NCBI GenBank assembly: GCA_947493455.1
Contig: CANLRB010000014.1
Location: 1 to 64,000 of the forward strand
From: an uncultured Pseudoalteromonas sp.
GTDB taxonomy: Bacteria; Pseudomonadota; Gammaproteobacteria; Enterobacterales; Alteromonadaceae
Reading direction: 5' to 3'
DNA length: 64,000 nucleotides
This document shows positions 28,316-37,080 of this stretch, piece after piece. The notes below the pieces were generated by a model, which ran no database searches, had not been told where the DNA came from, and saw only the letters and a list, made by a program, of their open reading frames with translations. Both the position numbers and the translations under genes were made by a program. The number at the start of each line of letters is the position of its first letter. The first letter of the stretch is position 1.

Positions 28316-28708
28316 CTCCCTTTCCCTGAACTTTGTTCATTTTTGCCCGGTACTATGTACCGGGCTTTTTTATATCTCAAAAAAATACAGCCTAAATGTA
28401 ACATCTTATTGGCTAGTCGACTTTTTGGTAAAGCCACGTTTTATTAACCTAAGTAACAGCCTATTTTCTAATTCTTTGGTGAGTGGCAATATTTAAAATA
28501 CTAAAGGCAAAAGTATTGCAAAAAAAGCAACAAAATAAACGTTCATCGTAATATTTATAACATTAGTCGCAGCATATTTATCGTTGATAAGTGCTTTAAA
28601 TAACACACTTTGTTACGCGCAAAAATTTTTTATAAACACTTTTTCGCCATTTTGAGGCTACTGTGAAAGTGTATCTAAAACGACCTATGCACCAAAGAGG
28701 GATTTATT
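28316..28708. other. Intergenic region (393 bp)
   Basis: It holds the terminator at 28345-28371 and then about 337 bp of AT-rich sequence upstream of the DUF3718 gene. No reading frame, tRNA or strong promoter stood out; the final stretch before 28709 contains the ribosome site GAGGG. Confidence 0.5.
28345..28371 (+). terminator. Terminator after the CsgD-like gene
   Basis: GCCCGGTAC, loop TAT, GTACCGGGC (28345-28365), then T6: a strong intrinsic terminator. Confidence 0.9.
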
Positions 28709-29035
28709 ATGAAAGCACTTACTTTAACACTTGCAGCAGCGACAATTTTACTTTGCAGTAATGCAGCCCAAGCTCATAGCAGTAAGCAATATGTTGCAAG
28801 CGACACCTCATTTTCAACCAGCGTTTGTATGGCTGTTGTACAAGATAAACCGCTACGCCTAACCAAACGACTAAAAGAGTTTCATATCACGCGAGCACGT
28901 GCCAACGACATTGTAAAATGTAATGGTATCGATCTGGCAACATTTGCTAGTCAACACCGAGCTCATAAATCAATTGCGTTTCTGCATTTAGAGAAAAATG
29001 CAAACAATTCAATTACCGCACTTAATGTTAAATAA
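28709..29035 (+). CDS. DUF3718 exported protein
   Basis: A 108-aa protein with a signal peptide (MKALTLTLAAATILLCSNAAQA). The mature part has two cysteines (SVCMAVV and VKCNGIDL) and the pattern of DUF3718 proteins common in Shewanella, Vibrio and Pseudoalteromonas; a periplasmic disulfide is plausible. Function is unknown. GAGGG lies upstream of the start, and a terminator follows at 29109-29131, so it is monocistronic. Confidence 0.8.
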   Translation: MKALTLTLAAATILLCSNAAQAHSSKQYVASDTSFSTSVCMAVVQDKPLRLTKRLKEFHITRARANDIVKCNGIDLATFASQHRAHKSIAFLHLEKNANNSITALNVK

Positions 29036-29108
29036 AAGTTAAAACATTGTACTTGCAAATGTTAAAAAACAAACTATTATTAATAGTTGTTCTACCAACC
29101 AACTTTTT

Positions 29109-29131
29109 AAAAGGCGCTTAGCGCCTTTTTT
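29109..29131 (+). terminator. Terminator after the DUF3718 gene
   Basis: AAAAGGCGC, loop TTA, GCGCCTTTT (29109-29129), followed by further T residues. Confidence 0.8.
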
Positions 29132-29209
29132 GTTGCCTTAAATTCTTCCTTTTGAATCTACTGATATTATGTATAAAATGAGTTTTTCTATTTGATTGCG
29201 AGCGCGGTT

Positions 29210-31360
29210 ATGCTGCAAATTAACACAGTGTATTTTATCGGGTGCATTATTGTGACACTTTGTTGTTTGCTAAATTTTCTAACTTGGCGAGCAAATAGAA
29301 ATATCAAAGGCGTTGTATTACACCTGCTTTATCCAGCACTGATCCTGCTTACACTGCTGCTTTTTTCACTGCACTATATAAATATTCCGCTTATCTCGGT
29401 GGGCATGGCCAACCTACTTTTGTTTGCAGCATCGATTCTTCATTTTTATGCGATTACGCGTTTTTTCAATCGCAAGCACGATCTCACAATTATTTTTGCA
29501 ACTATCACCGCCTGCCTAGCAATTATTTTGCTGTGGTATACCGTTGCAGAACCCAGCTTATACAAACGCATTTTAATTTTTAGCATTCAACGCATTGTCG
29601 AGGCTGCGATGCTGACTTATATCGTCGTCGCAGGGGCCCGCACTCGCTACCCTTATGCAAGTACAATCTACATAGTGCATGCAGTTCTGCTTATTACAGG
29701 CCTGATCCTGCGTAATATTTTCTTATTTGAGCAACCCTCGAGTGATATGCTAAAAAGTGATTGGTTTTCTCTCGGGATCTTCTTTAACGCCGTGATTACG
29801 CCTCTTTTATATGCTATGGGTATTGCATTTCTTTGCCATGAAAAGCACGCTCGAGACCTTCAACAACTCACTGACAGCGCGCAACAGGACGCGGAGCTCA
29901 GAGGGTTATTTTTATCGACGATGAGTCACGAGATCCGTACACCGCTCAATGGCATTTTAGGCAGTGCACAGCTAATTATGAGTCAATCAATCTCGCCAAA
30001 AAATCAGCCGTACTGTGAAGCGATTATCAACTCAGCCGAATCACTCAATTTACTCATTGATAAAGTACTCGACTTTGCAAGCCTTGAACAAGGAAATGAA
30101 ACCTTATACGAAGAAGATATTGAGTTGACCCCTTGGCTTGAAAACCTCTGCTTACTATTAACCCCTCTTGCAGAGCAAAAAAATATCGGATTCAAGCTAG
30201 AAAACCAGTTACCCGAGCAAGCCTGTTATTACTTTGACCAACAAAAAATGCGACAGGTATTAATTAATCTTGTGGGTAACGCGATTAAATTTACGGATAA
30301 GGGATCCGTCACTCTATCAGTCTGCGAGCATCAACTTAATGCGACAACCCATACACTAAGATTTTCAGTTATTGATACGGGGCCGGGTATCGCCACCAAT
30401 GATATTAAAAACCTCACCGAGCCTTACATGCAAAGCAAAGCTGGTAAGTCAAAAGGTGGTACAGGGCTTGGTTTAGCGATTACAGAACGACTCTTACAAA
30501 GCTTGGCAAGTAAGCTAGAAATAGAGAGTCAGCTCGGAAAGGGAAGTCAATTTTCGTTTGAAGTGGCTTTTAGTCTAGGAGAATTAAGCTTAGTCGAGCA
30601 ACGCCATCATAGTGATGACTACATGACTGGATTAACCACTTTGTTAGTTGAAGATTTACCATTAAATCAAAAGCTCGCATTAGAATTTATGGCGATGGAT
30701 GAACATAAGGTAACATTGGCAGATAGCGGCCACAAAGCAATTGAGCTTTTAAAAGCTAATACCTATGATCTCGTGCTGCTTGATATGAACTTGCCAGATA
30801 TTAGTGGGCAAGACGTATTGAAACAACTGCAACAAGTACATCACAAGAATGAAAGTACCCCTTTCCTCGCATTTACCGCAAGTCTAAGCCAAGACGAAGT
30901 GAAAGAGTATTTATCGCTTGGCATTAAAGATATTGTCGCAAAACCAATTAAACTCGATAAATTGCGCCAAGCAATTATCAACTCTCAAACTAATATCAGT
31001 GCATTATCAAAAAACGAAATAACGGACGTCCTTTTTGACCAAGGAGCAGCACAAAGTCTTGAGAGCTCTTTTTCGGAAGATGAACTATCATCTGTATATA
31101 ATGACTTTGTATTAAGCATTCGTAGTAAGATGACCAGAATTGAAAAGTCTGTCGACGAAGACGCCGACAAAGCAATTAAAGAGTTTCACCGCCTCGCGAG
31201 TACGGCATTGCAACTCGGATTTAACCGTTTTGGTCTAAGCTTAAAACAAGCAGAGAGACAACTTTTAGAGGGAGATAATAAAATTGATTTCGAGCAACTT
31301 AAACAACAGTGGCAACAAAGCTTAAATACCTATCTAGACCATATTAAAAACACGCTCTAG
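29210..31360 (+). CDS. Hybrid sensor histidine kinase with REC and Hpt-like domains
   Basis: A 716-aa membrane sensor kinase. Seven hydrophobic helices fill residues about 5-210, without a large periplasmic loop. A HisKA domain has the phospho-His H240 in STMSHEIRTPLNG, and the HATPase has N and G boxes (LINLVGNAIKF, DTGPGI, KGGTGLGLAI). A receiver domain follows (LLVEDLPLNQK, DLVLLDMNLPD, and Lys in AKPIKL), then a C-terminal Hpt-like helical domain with FHRLASTALQLG. I take ATG 29210; TTG 29192 is also in frame. A small gene follows after 8 bp. The signal is unknown. Confidence 0.92.
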   Translation: MLQINTVYFIGCIIVTLCCLLNFLTWRANRNIKGVVLHLLYPALILLTLLLFSLHYINIPLISVGMANLLLFAASILHFYAITRFFNRKHDLTIIFATITACLAIILLWYTVAEPSLYKRILIFSIQRIVEAAMLTYIVVAGARTRYPYASTIYIVHAVLLITGLILRNIFLFEQPSSDMLKSDWFSLGIFFNAVITPLLYAMGIAFLCHEKHARDLQQLTDSAQQDAELRGLFLSTMSHEIRTPLNGILGSAQLIMSQSISPKNQPYCEAIINSAESLNLLIDKVLDFASLEQGNETLYEEDIELTPWLENLCLLLTPLAEQKNIGFKLENQLPEQACYYFDQQKMRQVLINLVGNAIKFTDKGSVTLSVCEHQLNATTHTLRFSVIDTGPGIATNDIKNLTEPYMQSKAGKSKGGTGLGLAITERLLQSLASKLEIESQLGKGSQFSFEVAFSLGELSLVEQRHHSDDYMTGLTTLLVEDLPLNQKLALEFMAMDEHKVTLADSGHKAIELLKANTYDLVLLDMNLPDISGQDVLKQLQQVHHKNESTPFLAFTASLSQDEVKEYLSLGIKDIVAKPIKLDKLRQAIINSQTNISALSKNEITDVLFDQGAAQSLESSFSEDELSSVYNDFVLSIRSKMTRIEKSVDEDADKAIKEFHRLASTALQLGFNRFGLSLKQAERQLLEGDNKIDFEQLKQQWQQSLNTYLDHIKNTL

Positions 31361-31368
31361 GTTATAAG

Positions 31369-31833
31369 ATGAACCAACAAAGTCAGCAAGCCGCCTATAT
31401 TATTGAGACTGTCGATACGTGCGTTGTTGCAGTAGTTCGCGGCGGCTGGAATGACTACATTGCGACGCGTTATAGCAAAGAGTTTTTGCGCACTGTAGAG
31501 CAATTCAACGGACAGCCATTTTCTCATCTCGTTTATTTTGATGAGTTCACATTTGCCGAACCCGCCGTGGAGAAAATGGTCGAACAGCTAGTGAAAAAAT
31601 TAACTCAACTCAATATGCTATATGTTGCCCAAGTTATTCCGCCAGACTTCTATAACATCACCCAATATCAACTACAAAAAATGACCGAAACACACGGCTT
31701 ATTTGAAAAACAAGCGTTCAACTCCCTATCCGATGCTTCTTTTTGGCTCAACTCAAAAAGTAAAATAAGAACAAAAACTTGCGAAGATATCATCAATGTA
31801 TATTTGGCAAATAGATATAAAAAAGATAAATAA
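31369..31833 (+). CDS. Uncharacterised protein, possible STAS-like fold
   Basis: A 154-aa soluble protein starting 8 bp after the hybrid kinase, so almost surely in its operon. The alternating pattern VVAVVRGGWNDY, SHLVYFDEFTF, MLYVAQVIPP and a final SDASFWL near the C-terminus is like SpoIIAA/STAS-type proteins, but I cannot assign a family with confidence. Context suggests a role in the kinase pathway. No signal peptide or membrane segment. Confidence 0.75.
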   Translation: MNQQSQQAAYIIETVDTCVVAVVRGGWNDYIATRYSKEFLRTVEQFNGQPFSHLVYFDEFTFAEPAVEKMVEQLVKKLTQLNMLYVAQVIPPDFYNITQYQLQKMTETHGLFEKQAFNSLSDASFWLNSKSKIRTKTCEDIINVYLANRYKKDK

Positions 31834-31892
31834 AGACTTGCCCAAAAAATGTATACAAAGTAAATCATAAGAAAAAACTCGCTGGAATATTC

Positions 31893-32912
31893 ATGTTTAA
31901 AAAAGCCTCTCTAGTACTACTCTTGATAATGAGCTGCTTCGCCGTATCACAACCCGATTTTGAAGATGGTCCTTACCTTATTTACCATCCTGATCACATT
32001 GAACAACACATGATCAAAGGAGATAAAAAAACCTCACAACACTATGCAGGCAAGCTACCCATTTTGCGCGAATTTACAATTGCACCCCACGACCATTATC
32101 GCAACGTAGAAAAAATTGCCTCTATCAGTGATATTCATGGGCAAGTCGAAATCTTTAAAACACTTCTGGTTAACAATAAAGTAATCGACAAGAACTTAAA
32201 CTGGCAGTTCGGCAAAGGACACCTTGTAATTACCGGCGATATATTTGATCGCGGTGACACAGTCACTGAAGCGCTCTGGCTGGTTTATAAACTCGAACAA
32301 CAAGCGCAACAAGCTGGCGGTAAAGTTCACTACTTACTCGGTAACCATGAATACATGGTATTGCGTGACGACCAGCGCTATTTACATAAAAAGTACTTAA
32401 ATTCACTCGCACACTACAATAACGATCTTCGAGTCATGTTCTCGAACAATACCGTGCTCGGACGCTGGCTGCGCAGTAAATCAACAATTATAAATATCAA
32501 TGGTTTTGTTTTCTTGCATGGTGGCATTCACCAAGATTTCCTAGATTTAAAACTATCGCTCGAACAAGCCAACAGTCAATTTAGAAACACCATTGCATTA
32601 AGTAAAGACGAACTTAAAAAGAACCCTGTATATACAAGTTTGCATAGCCGTACAGGCCCTATTTGGTATCGTGGCTACTTCCGCGACAAAGACTTAACAA
32701 GCAAACAGCTAGACCACATTCTAAGCAAGTTAAACGCACAGCACATTATAGTTGGGCATACTTCAATGGAAACGATTGAAACACGCCATGATAAACGTAT
32801 CATCGCCATTGATAGCTCGATTAAACGCGGTGAAAAAGGCGAAATATTACTGTGGCAAAACAACCAATTTAGCCGTGGAAAAATGAATGGCGACACCGTT
32901 GAGCTGTGGTAA
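31893..32912 (+). CDS. Exported PPP-type metallophosphatase (Shewanella-like)
   Basis: A 339-aa protein with a signal peptide (first about 19 residues). The calcineurin-type motifs are all present in order: SDIHG, GDIFDRG, GNHEYM, HGGIH and GHT, giving a dinuclear metal centre. The GDxxDRG/GNHE set places it among PPP serine/threonine phosphatases, near the Shewanella-like class. A periplasmic phosphoprotein or small-molecule phosphatase is expected; substrate unknown. It lies 59 bp after the small kinase-linked gene. Confidence 0.9.
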   Translation: MFKKASLVLLLIMSCFAVSQPDFEDGPYLIYHPDHIEQHMIKGDKKTSQHYAGKLPILREFTIAPHDHYRNVEKIASISDIHGQVEIFKTLLVNNKVIDKNLNWQFGKGHLVITGDIFDRGDTVTEALWLVYKLEQQAQQAGGKVHYLLGNHEYMVLRDDQRYLHKKYLNSLAHYNNDLRVMFSNNTVLGRWLRSKSTIININGFVFLHGGIHQDFLDLKLSLEQANSQFRNTIALSKDELKKNPVYTSLHSRTGPIWYRGYFRDKDLTSKQLDHILSKLNAQHIIVGHTSMETIETRHDKRIIAIDSSIKRGEKGEILLWQNNQFSRGKMNGDTVELW

Positions 32913-32957
32913 GCTCAAATAATACCAACTCCACTCAATAAAAAAATTAGTACAATT

Positions 32958-32984
32958 AGAGAAAGCAATTTACGCTTTCTCTCT
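32958..32984 (+). terminator. Probable terminator after the phosphatase
   Basis: AGAGAAAGC, 7-nt loop, GCTTTCTCT (32958-32982); the following pyrimidine run is weak, so efficiency is uncertain. Confidence 0.5.
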
Positions 32985-33141
32985 CCTTCGACACATTTCG
33001 TTTAACTCAAAACATCGACATTTTAAATAAACTTCGTCATATTGGGACGATAAAAATTGTTGAGTGTGGCTTCGAAAGAGTTTGAAGCCAACTCAAGTTC
33101 AACACTGAACGATCTAATTTTCACACGTTGATGGGAACAAC

Positions 33142-36100
33142 ATGAACACACTTCTAAAAAGTAAACTTGCATTTGCAGTAAGTGCAGCCCTATTCGGCTC
33201 GAGCATGATAATGCCTGCAACTGCATCTGAATTAGCAAAAAAAGCGACTGACGCAGTCAAAGCCGAAAGTAAAAAGTGGGATGTATTAAACCCTGCCGGC
33301 GAACGCCAAACAATTACAATTAATACAGACGAAACAACCTGGACTAACCTCGATGTGAGCCCAGACGGCAAAAGCATCGTATTCGACATGCTTGGCGATC
33401 TCTATATCATGCCAATTACCGGTGGTAAAGCGAGAGCATTAACTAATGATATTGGTTGGAATATCCAACCTAAGTTTTCACCAAACGGTAAACAAATCGC
33501 ATTTATCTCTGATCGCGCCGGTGGCGATAACTTATGGGTAATGGATATTGATGGCAAAAATTTACGTCAAGTTTCCAAAGAAAAACACAATATAGTGCAT
33601 AACCCTGCTTGGTCACCTGATGGTCAATACATTGCAGTTAAGCAAGGACAAGTAACCGGGCGAACCATTCCGGGTGGTTCAATTCGCATGTACCATATCT
33701 CAGGTGGTAAAGGACTTGTTGTTCGTGATCGACTACATGGTAGCAAATCACAAAAAAACGTCGCAGAACCGGTTTTCTCGCGTGATGGTAAAGCTATCTA
33801 CTACTCTGTTGACGGGACTGCAGGTGTGCGTTGGCAGTATAATAAGAACGCTCTTGAAAGTGTGTTTGAAGTCAGAAAGTGGAACTTAGAAACTGGTGAA
33901 GAAGAAACCATCATCAAAGGTGCAGGCGGCGCAATCAGACCGATGCCAAGCCCAGATGGGTTAACTTTGGCTTATGTAAAACGCGTTAATGATGTCAGTG
34001 CGCTATACCTAAAAGACCTCAAATCAGGTAAAGAAACTGAGGTATTTACAGGGCTTGATCGTGATTTACAAGAAGCAAATGGCGCACATGGTAATACCAC
34101 GGCATATGCTTGGACACCAACAGGTAAAGAGCTGGTATTTTGGGCTGGCGGAAAAATCCAAAAAGTCGATATTAAAACAAAACAAGTTTCACATATACCA
34201 ACACAAGTAACAGCCGAGAAAGAAGTCACGCCAGCGCTTAGATTTGCTGTAGACGTTGCTCCTGATACATTTAAAGTCAAAATGGCACGTTGGTCACAAC
34301 TTTCACCAAATGGTAAAACAGCTCTATTTCAAGCGCTTGGTTATATCTATATCAAAGATCTAAAAACCGGAAAAACGAAACGTCTAACAAAACAAACAGA
34401 TCATTTTGAATACTACCCTAGCTATTCACGCGATGGTAAAAAGATTGTATATACAACTTGGGATGACAGTAAATTAGGCACTATTCGCGTGGTTTCTGCA
34501 CGAAACGGTAAAGGCAAAACCATCACTGAACAACCTGGTCACTATATTAACCCAAGTTTTTCTCCTGACGGCAAACAAGTACTCTACAAAAAAGTAACCG
34601 GTGGTTATTTACTTAACGGCGAATGGTCAATGGAGCCGGGTATTTACCTTACTTCAATCAAGAAAAAAGAACCAAAACGTATTGTTAAGTCAGGGCAAAA
34701 CCCTCACTTTGGCGCAGCCAATGACCGTATTTTCTTTACTAAGTCAGCCGGCGAAACCAAGCAATCTCTGCACAGTGTAAATTTAGCTGGTGAAGAAAAA
34801 CGTAAGCATTTTACAGGTGATTATGTTTTTGATTATAAGGTGTCTCCAGATGGCGAGTACGTTGCTTTTATTCAAAACTTTAACACCTTTGTGGCGCCTT
34901 TTGTTAGCACAGGTAAAAACCTGACTATTGGGCCGAACACGAAAGATTTCCCTGTTAAACGTGTTTCTAAATTTTCAGGTGATTATCTAAACTGGAAAGC
35001 AGACAGCAGCACAGTCACATGGGCATTTGGACCAACTCTTTATGAGCGCAAAATCACAGATACATTCTCATTTGTAGATAATGCTGCGTCAGAGGTGAGT
35101 GAACTCACTGATCAGGGCATTGGTTTAGGCTTTACGAAAAAAGCCGATAAACCGGAAGGGATCATTGCATTAATCGGCGGTAAAGTGGTCACAATGCGCA
35201 ATGCAGAAAAAGAACAAGAGGTCATCGAAAACGGCGTTGTTCTTATCGAAGACAACCGCATAATTGCTGTCGGCAGTCAGTCAGATGTGACCATTCCAAA
35301 TAAAGCAAAGAAAATTGATATTACAGGTAAAACTGTGATCCCTGGACTTATCGATGCACACGCGCACGGTAGCTATGCAAGTTACGATATGCAGCCACAA
35401 CAAAACTGGAACCAATACTCAAACTTGAGCTTTGGTGTGACCACAATTCACGATCCTTCAAACAACTCAAGTGAAGTATTCTCAATGGCGGAGCTTGCCA
35501 AAGCCGGTGAAACAGTCTCGCCACGCATCTACTCTGTTGGCCGTATTCTTTATGCAGGTAATGCCCCTGGTTATAAAACACCTATCAACAACATGGAAGA
35601 TGCAAAGTTCCACGTTAAACGATTAAAAGACTCAGGTGCAATTTCGGTTAAAAGTTATAACCACCCGCGCCGTGAAACTCGTCAGCAAGTTATTGATGCA
35701 GCACGTGAAATGGAAATTATGGTGGTTCCTGAAGGGGGTTCTAAGTTCCAGCACAATATGAATATGATTGTGGATGGCCATACTGGTGTTGAACATGCAC
35801 TGCCAATTCCGCACGTCTACAAAGATGTTGTACAAATGTGGGGACAAACTGAAGTTGGCTTTACGCCAACATTTGTCGTTGCATACGGTGGTATTAAAGG
35901 TGAAAACTATTGGTATCATCATACCAATGTATGGGAAAACGAGCGTCTTATGAGCTACGTACCTGAATATGTTGTCAAGCCAATGTCGATCCGCCCAACC
36001 AAAGCGCCAGAGTCTCATTATAACCATATCAATGTGGCAAAATCTGCCAAGCAATTGCGAGACAAAGGTGTCACTGTACATATTGGTGCACATGGCCAAC

Positions 36101-36480
36101 GCGAAGGCTTAGGTGCGCATTGGGAGCTATGGTCAATGGCACAAGGCGGCTTTACACCATGGCAAGCACTGCGCAGTGGTACACTAGATGGCGCACGCTA
36201 CTTAGGTATGGACAAAGATCTCGGCTCAATTGAGGTTGGTAAACTTGCCGACTTAGCCATTATTGACGGCGATGTACTCAGTGATATTCGACAGTCAGAA
36301 AAGGTTGCTTACACTGTTATTAACGGACGTGTATACGACGCTGCTACGATGAACGAAATTGGTCACTATGATAACAAACGCGAGCCATTCTTCTTTGAAA
36401 AGAGCAATGTAACCAATATGCACCCAGCAACAGCTATTTATATGGAAGAAAAAGCACATAAATACCACTGGGAACATTAA
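33142..36480 (+). CDS. Exported PD40 propeller-amidohydrolase
   Basis: A 1112-aa two-part enzyme. A signal peptide (first about 29 residues) is followed by TolB/PD40 beta-propeller repeats over about 45-660 (LDVSPDGKSIVFDM, PKFSPNGKQIAF, PAWSPDGQYIAV) and an amidohydrolase domain from about 690 to the end. Metal-binding residues are seen in GLIDAHAHGSYA and in the GAHGQREGLGAHWE region. The product is probably a periplasmic metal-dependent hydrolase, perhaps a peptidase, with the propeller recognising substrate. A close paralogue is at the right end of the window on the opposite strand. A hairpin terminator follows. Confidence 0.9.
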   Translation: MNTLLKSKLAFAVSAALFGSSMIMPATASELAKKATDAVKAESKKWDVLNPAGERQTITINTDETTWTNLDVSPDGKSIVFDMLGDLYIMPITGGKARALTNDIGWNIQPKFSPNGKQIAFISDRAGGDNLWVMDIDGKNLRQVSKEKHNIVHNPAWSPDGQYIAVKQGQVTGRTIPGGSIRMYHISGGKGLVVRDRLHGSKSQKNVAEPVFSRDGKAIYYSVDGTAGVRWQYNKNALESVFEVRKWNLETGEEETIIKGAGGAIRPMPSPDGLTLAYVKRVNDVSALYLKDLKSGKETEVFTGLDRDLQEANGAHGNTTAYAWTPTGKELVFWAGGKIQKVDIKTKQVSHIPTQVTAEKEVTPALRFAVDVAPDTFKVKMARWSQLSPNGKTALFQALGYIYIKDLKTGKTKRLTKQTDHFEYYPSYSRDGKKIVYTTWDDSKLGTIRVVSARNGKGKTITEQPGHYINPSFSPDGKQVLYKKVTGGYLLNGEWSMEPGIYLTSIKKKEPKRIVKSGQNPHFGAANDRIFFTKSAGETKQSLHSVNLAGEEKRKHFTGDYVFDYKVSPDGEYVAFIQNFNTFVAPFVSTGKNLTIGPNTKDFPVKRVSKFSGDYLNWKADSSTVTWAFGPTLYERKITDTFSFVDNAASEVSELTDQGIGLGFTKKADKPEGIIALIGGKVVTMRNAEKEQEVIENGVVLIEDNRIIAVGSQSDVTIPNKAKKIDITGKTVIPGLIDAHAHGSYASYDMQPQQNWNQYSNLSFGVTTIHDPSNNSSEVFSMAELAKAGETVSPRIYSVGRILYAGNAPGYKTPINNMEDAKFHVKRLKDSGAISVKSYNHPRRETRQQVIDAAREMEIMVVPEGGSKFQHNMNMIVDGHTGVEHALPIPHVYKDVVQMWGQTEVGFTPTFVVAYGGIKGENYWYHHTNVWENERLMSYVPEYVVKPMSIRPTKAPESHYNHINVAKSAKQLRDKGVTVHIGAHGQREGLGAHWELWSMAQGGFTPWQALRSGTLDGARYLGMDKDLGSIEVGKLADLAIIDGDVLSDIRQSEKVAYTVINGRVYDAATMNEIGHYDNKREPFFFEKSNVTNMHPATAIYMEEKAHKYHWEH

Positions 36481-36511
36481 TCGAATTTAGTTATTCAAAC
36501 TAATCACAACG

Positions 36512-36536
36512 AAAGCCTGCAATTTGCAGGCTTTTT
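36512..36536 (+). terminator. Terminator after propeller-amidohydrolase
   Basis: AAAGCCTGC (36512-36520), loop AATTT, GCAGGCTTT (36526-36534), then TT. An in-frame ATG of the BLUF reading frame lies four bases after it (36540). Confidence 0.85.
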
Positions 36537-36590
36537 ACTATGCTTAAAAAAACTTATTGCAACTATTTTAGGCACTTTAGTCCATTTACC

Positions 36591-36986
36591 ATGCTCATCG
36601 AATTTATTTATACCAGTACCGTTACAAGACCGCTTGACCCTAAAGAAGTAATTAATTTGCAAGAGTCTTGTATGCACAATAATGCCCAGAAAGGGGTAAC
36701 GGGCATGCTGCTCTATGATGGTCAACATTTTATGCAAGTGTTGGAAGGTGATAGCCAAACAATTGAAACTCTATTTGAAACGATCAAACACGATAGCCGC
36801 CATTTTGAAGTAAGTGCGATAATCCGAAATCCCATTGAAAATCGAAACTTTGCTGCATGGTCAATGGGAGTTGTCGATTTAACAAAAACGATGGACTTTA
36901 AAAACACTAAAATCAAAGATATCCGTAAAAGCCCCCCCTTAAGTCATAAACTGCTATTAGCATTCACACACAACAAAATTTATTAA
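36591..36986 (+). CDS. BLUF-domain blue-light sensor, stand-alone
   Basis: A 131-aa protein that is essentially one BLUF domain binding FAD. The photocycle residues align exactly with AppA numbering minus 14: Tyr7, Asn31 and Gln49 (in FMQVLEG), with Trp90 and Met92 (AAWSMG) also kept, so photoactivity is expected. The remaining 35 residues are a short helical tail, with no EAL or cyclase output, so it should act through a partner. I take ATG 36591 because it gives the standard BLUF N-terminus. ATG 36540, right after the upstream terminator, would add 17 residues. Confidence 0.9.
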   Translation: MLIEFIYTSTVTRPLDPKEVINLQESCMHNNAQKGVTGMLLYDGQHFMQVLEGDSQTIETLFETIKHDSRHFEVSAIIRNPIENRNFAAWSMGVVDLTKTMDFKNTKIKDIRKSPPLSHKLLLAFTHNKIY

Positions 36987-37080
36987 ATTCATTGCTCGCT
37001 TTTCTTACTACGCATTATGAATAAGGTGTATAATTAACGTCATATTTTTATTACAAATCAAGACTCGGAAGATCCGTGAT

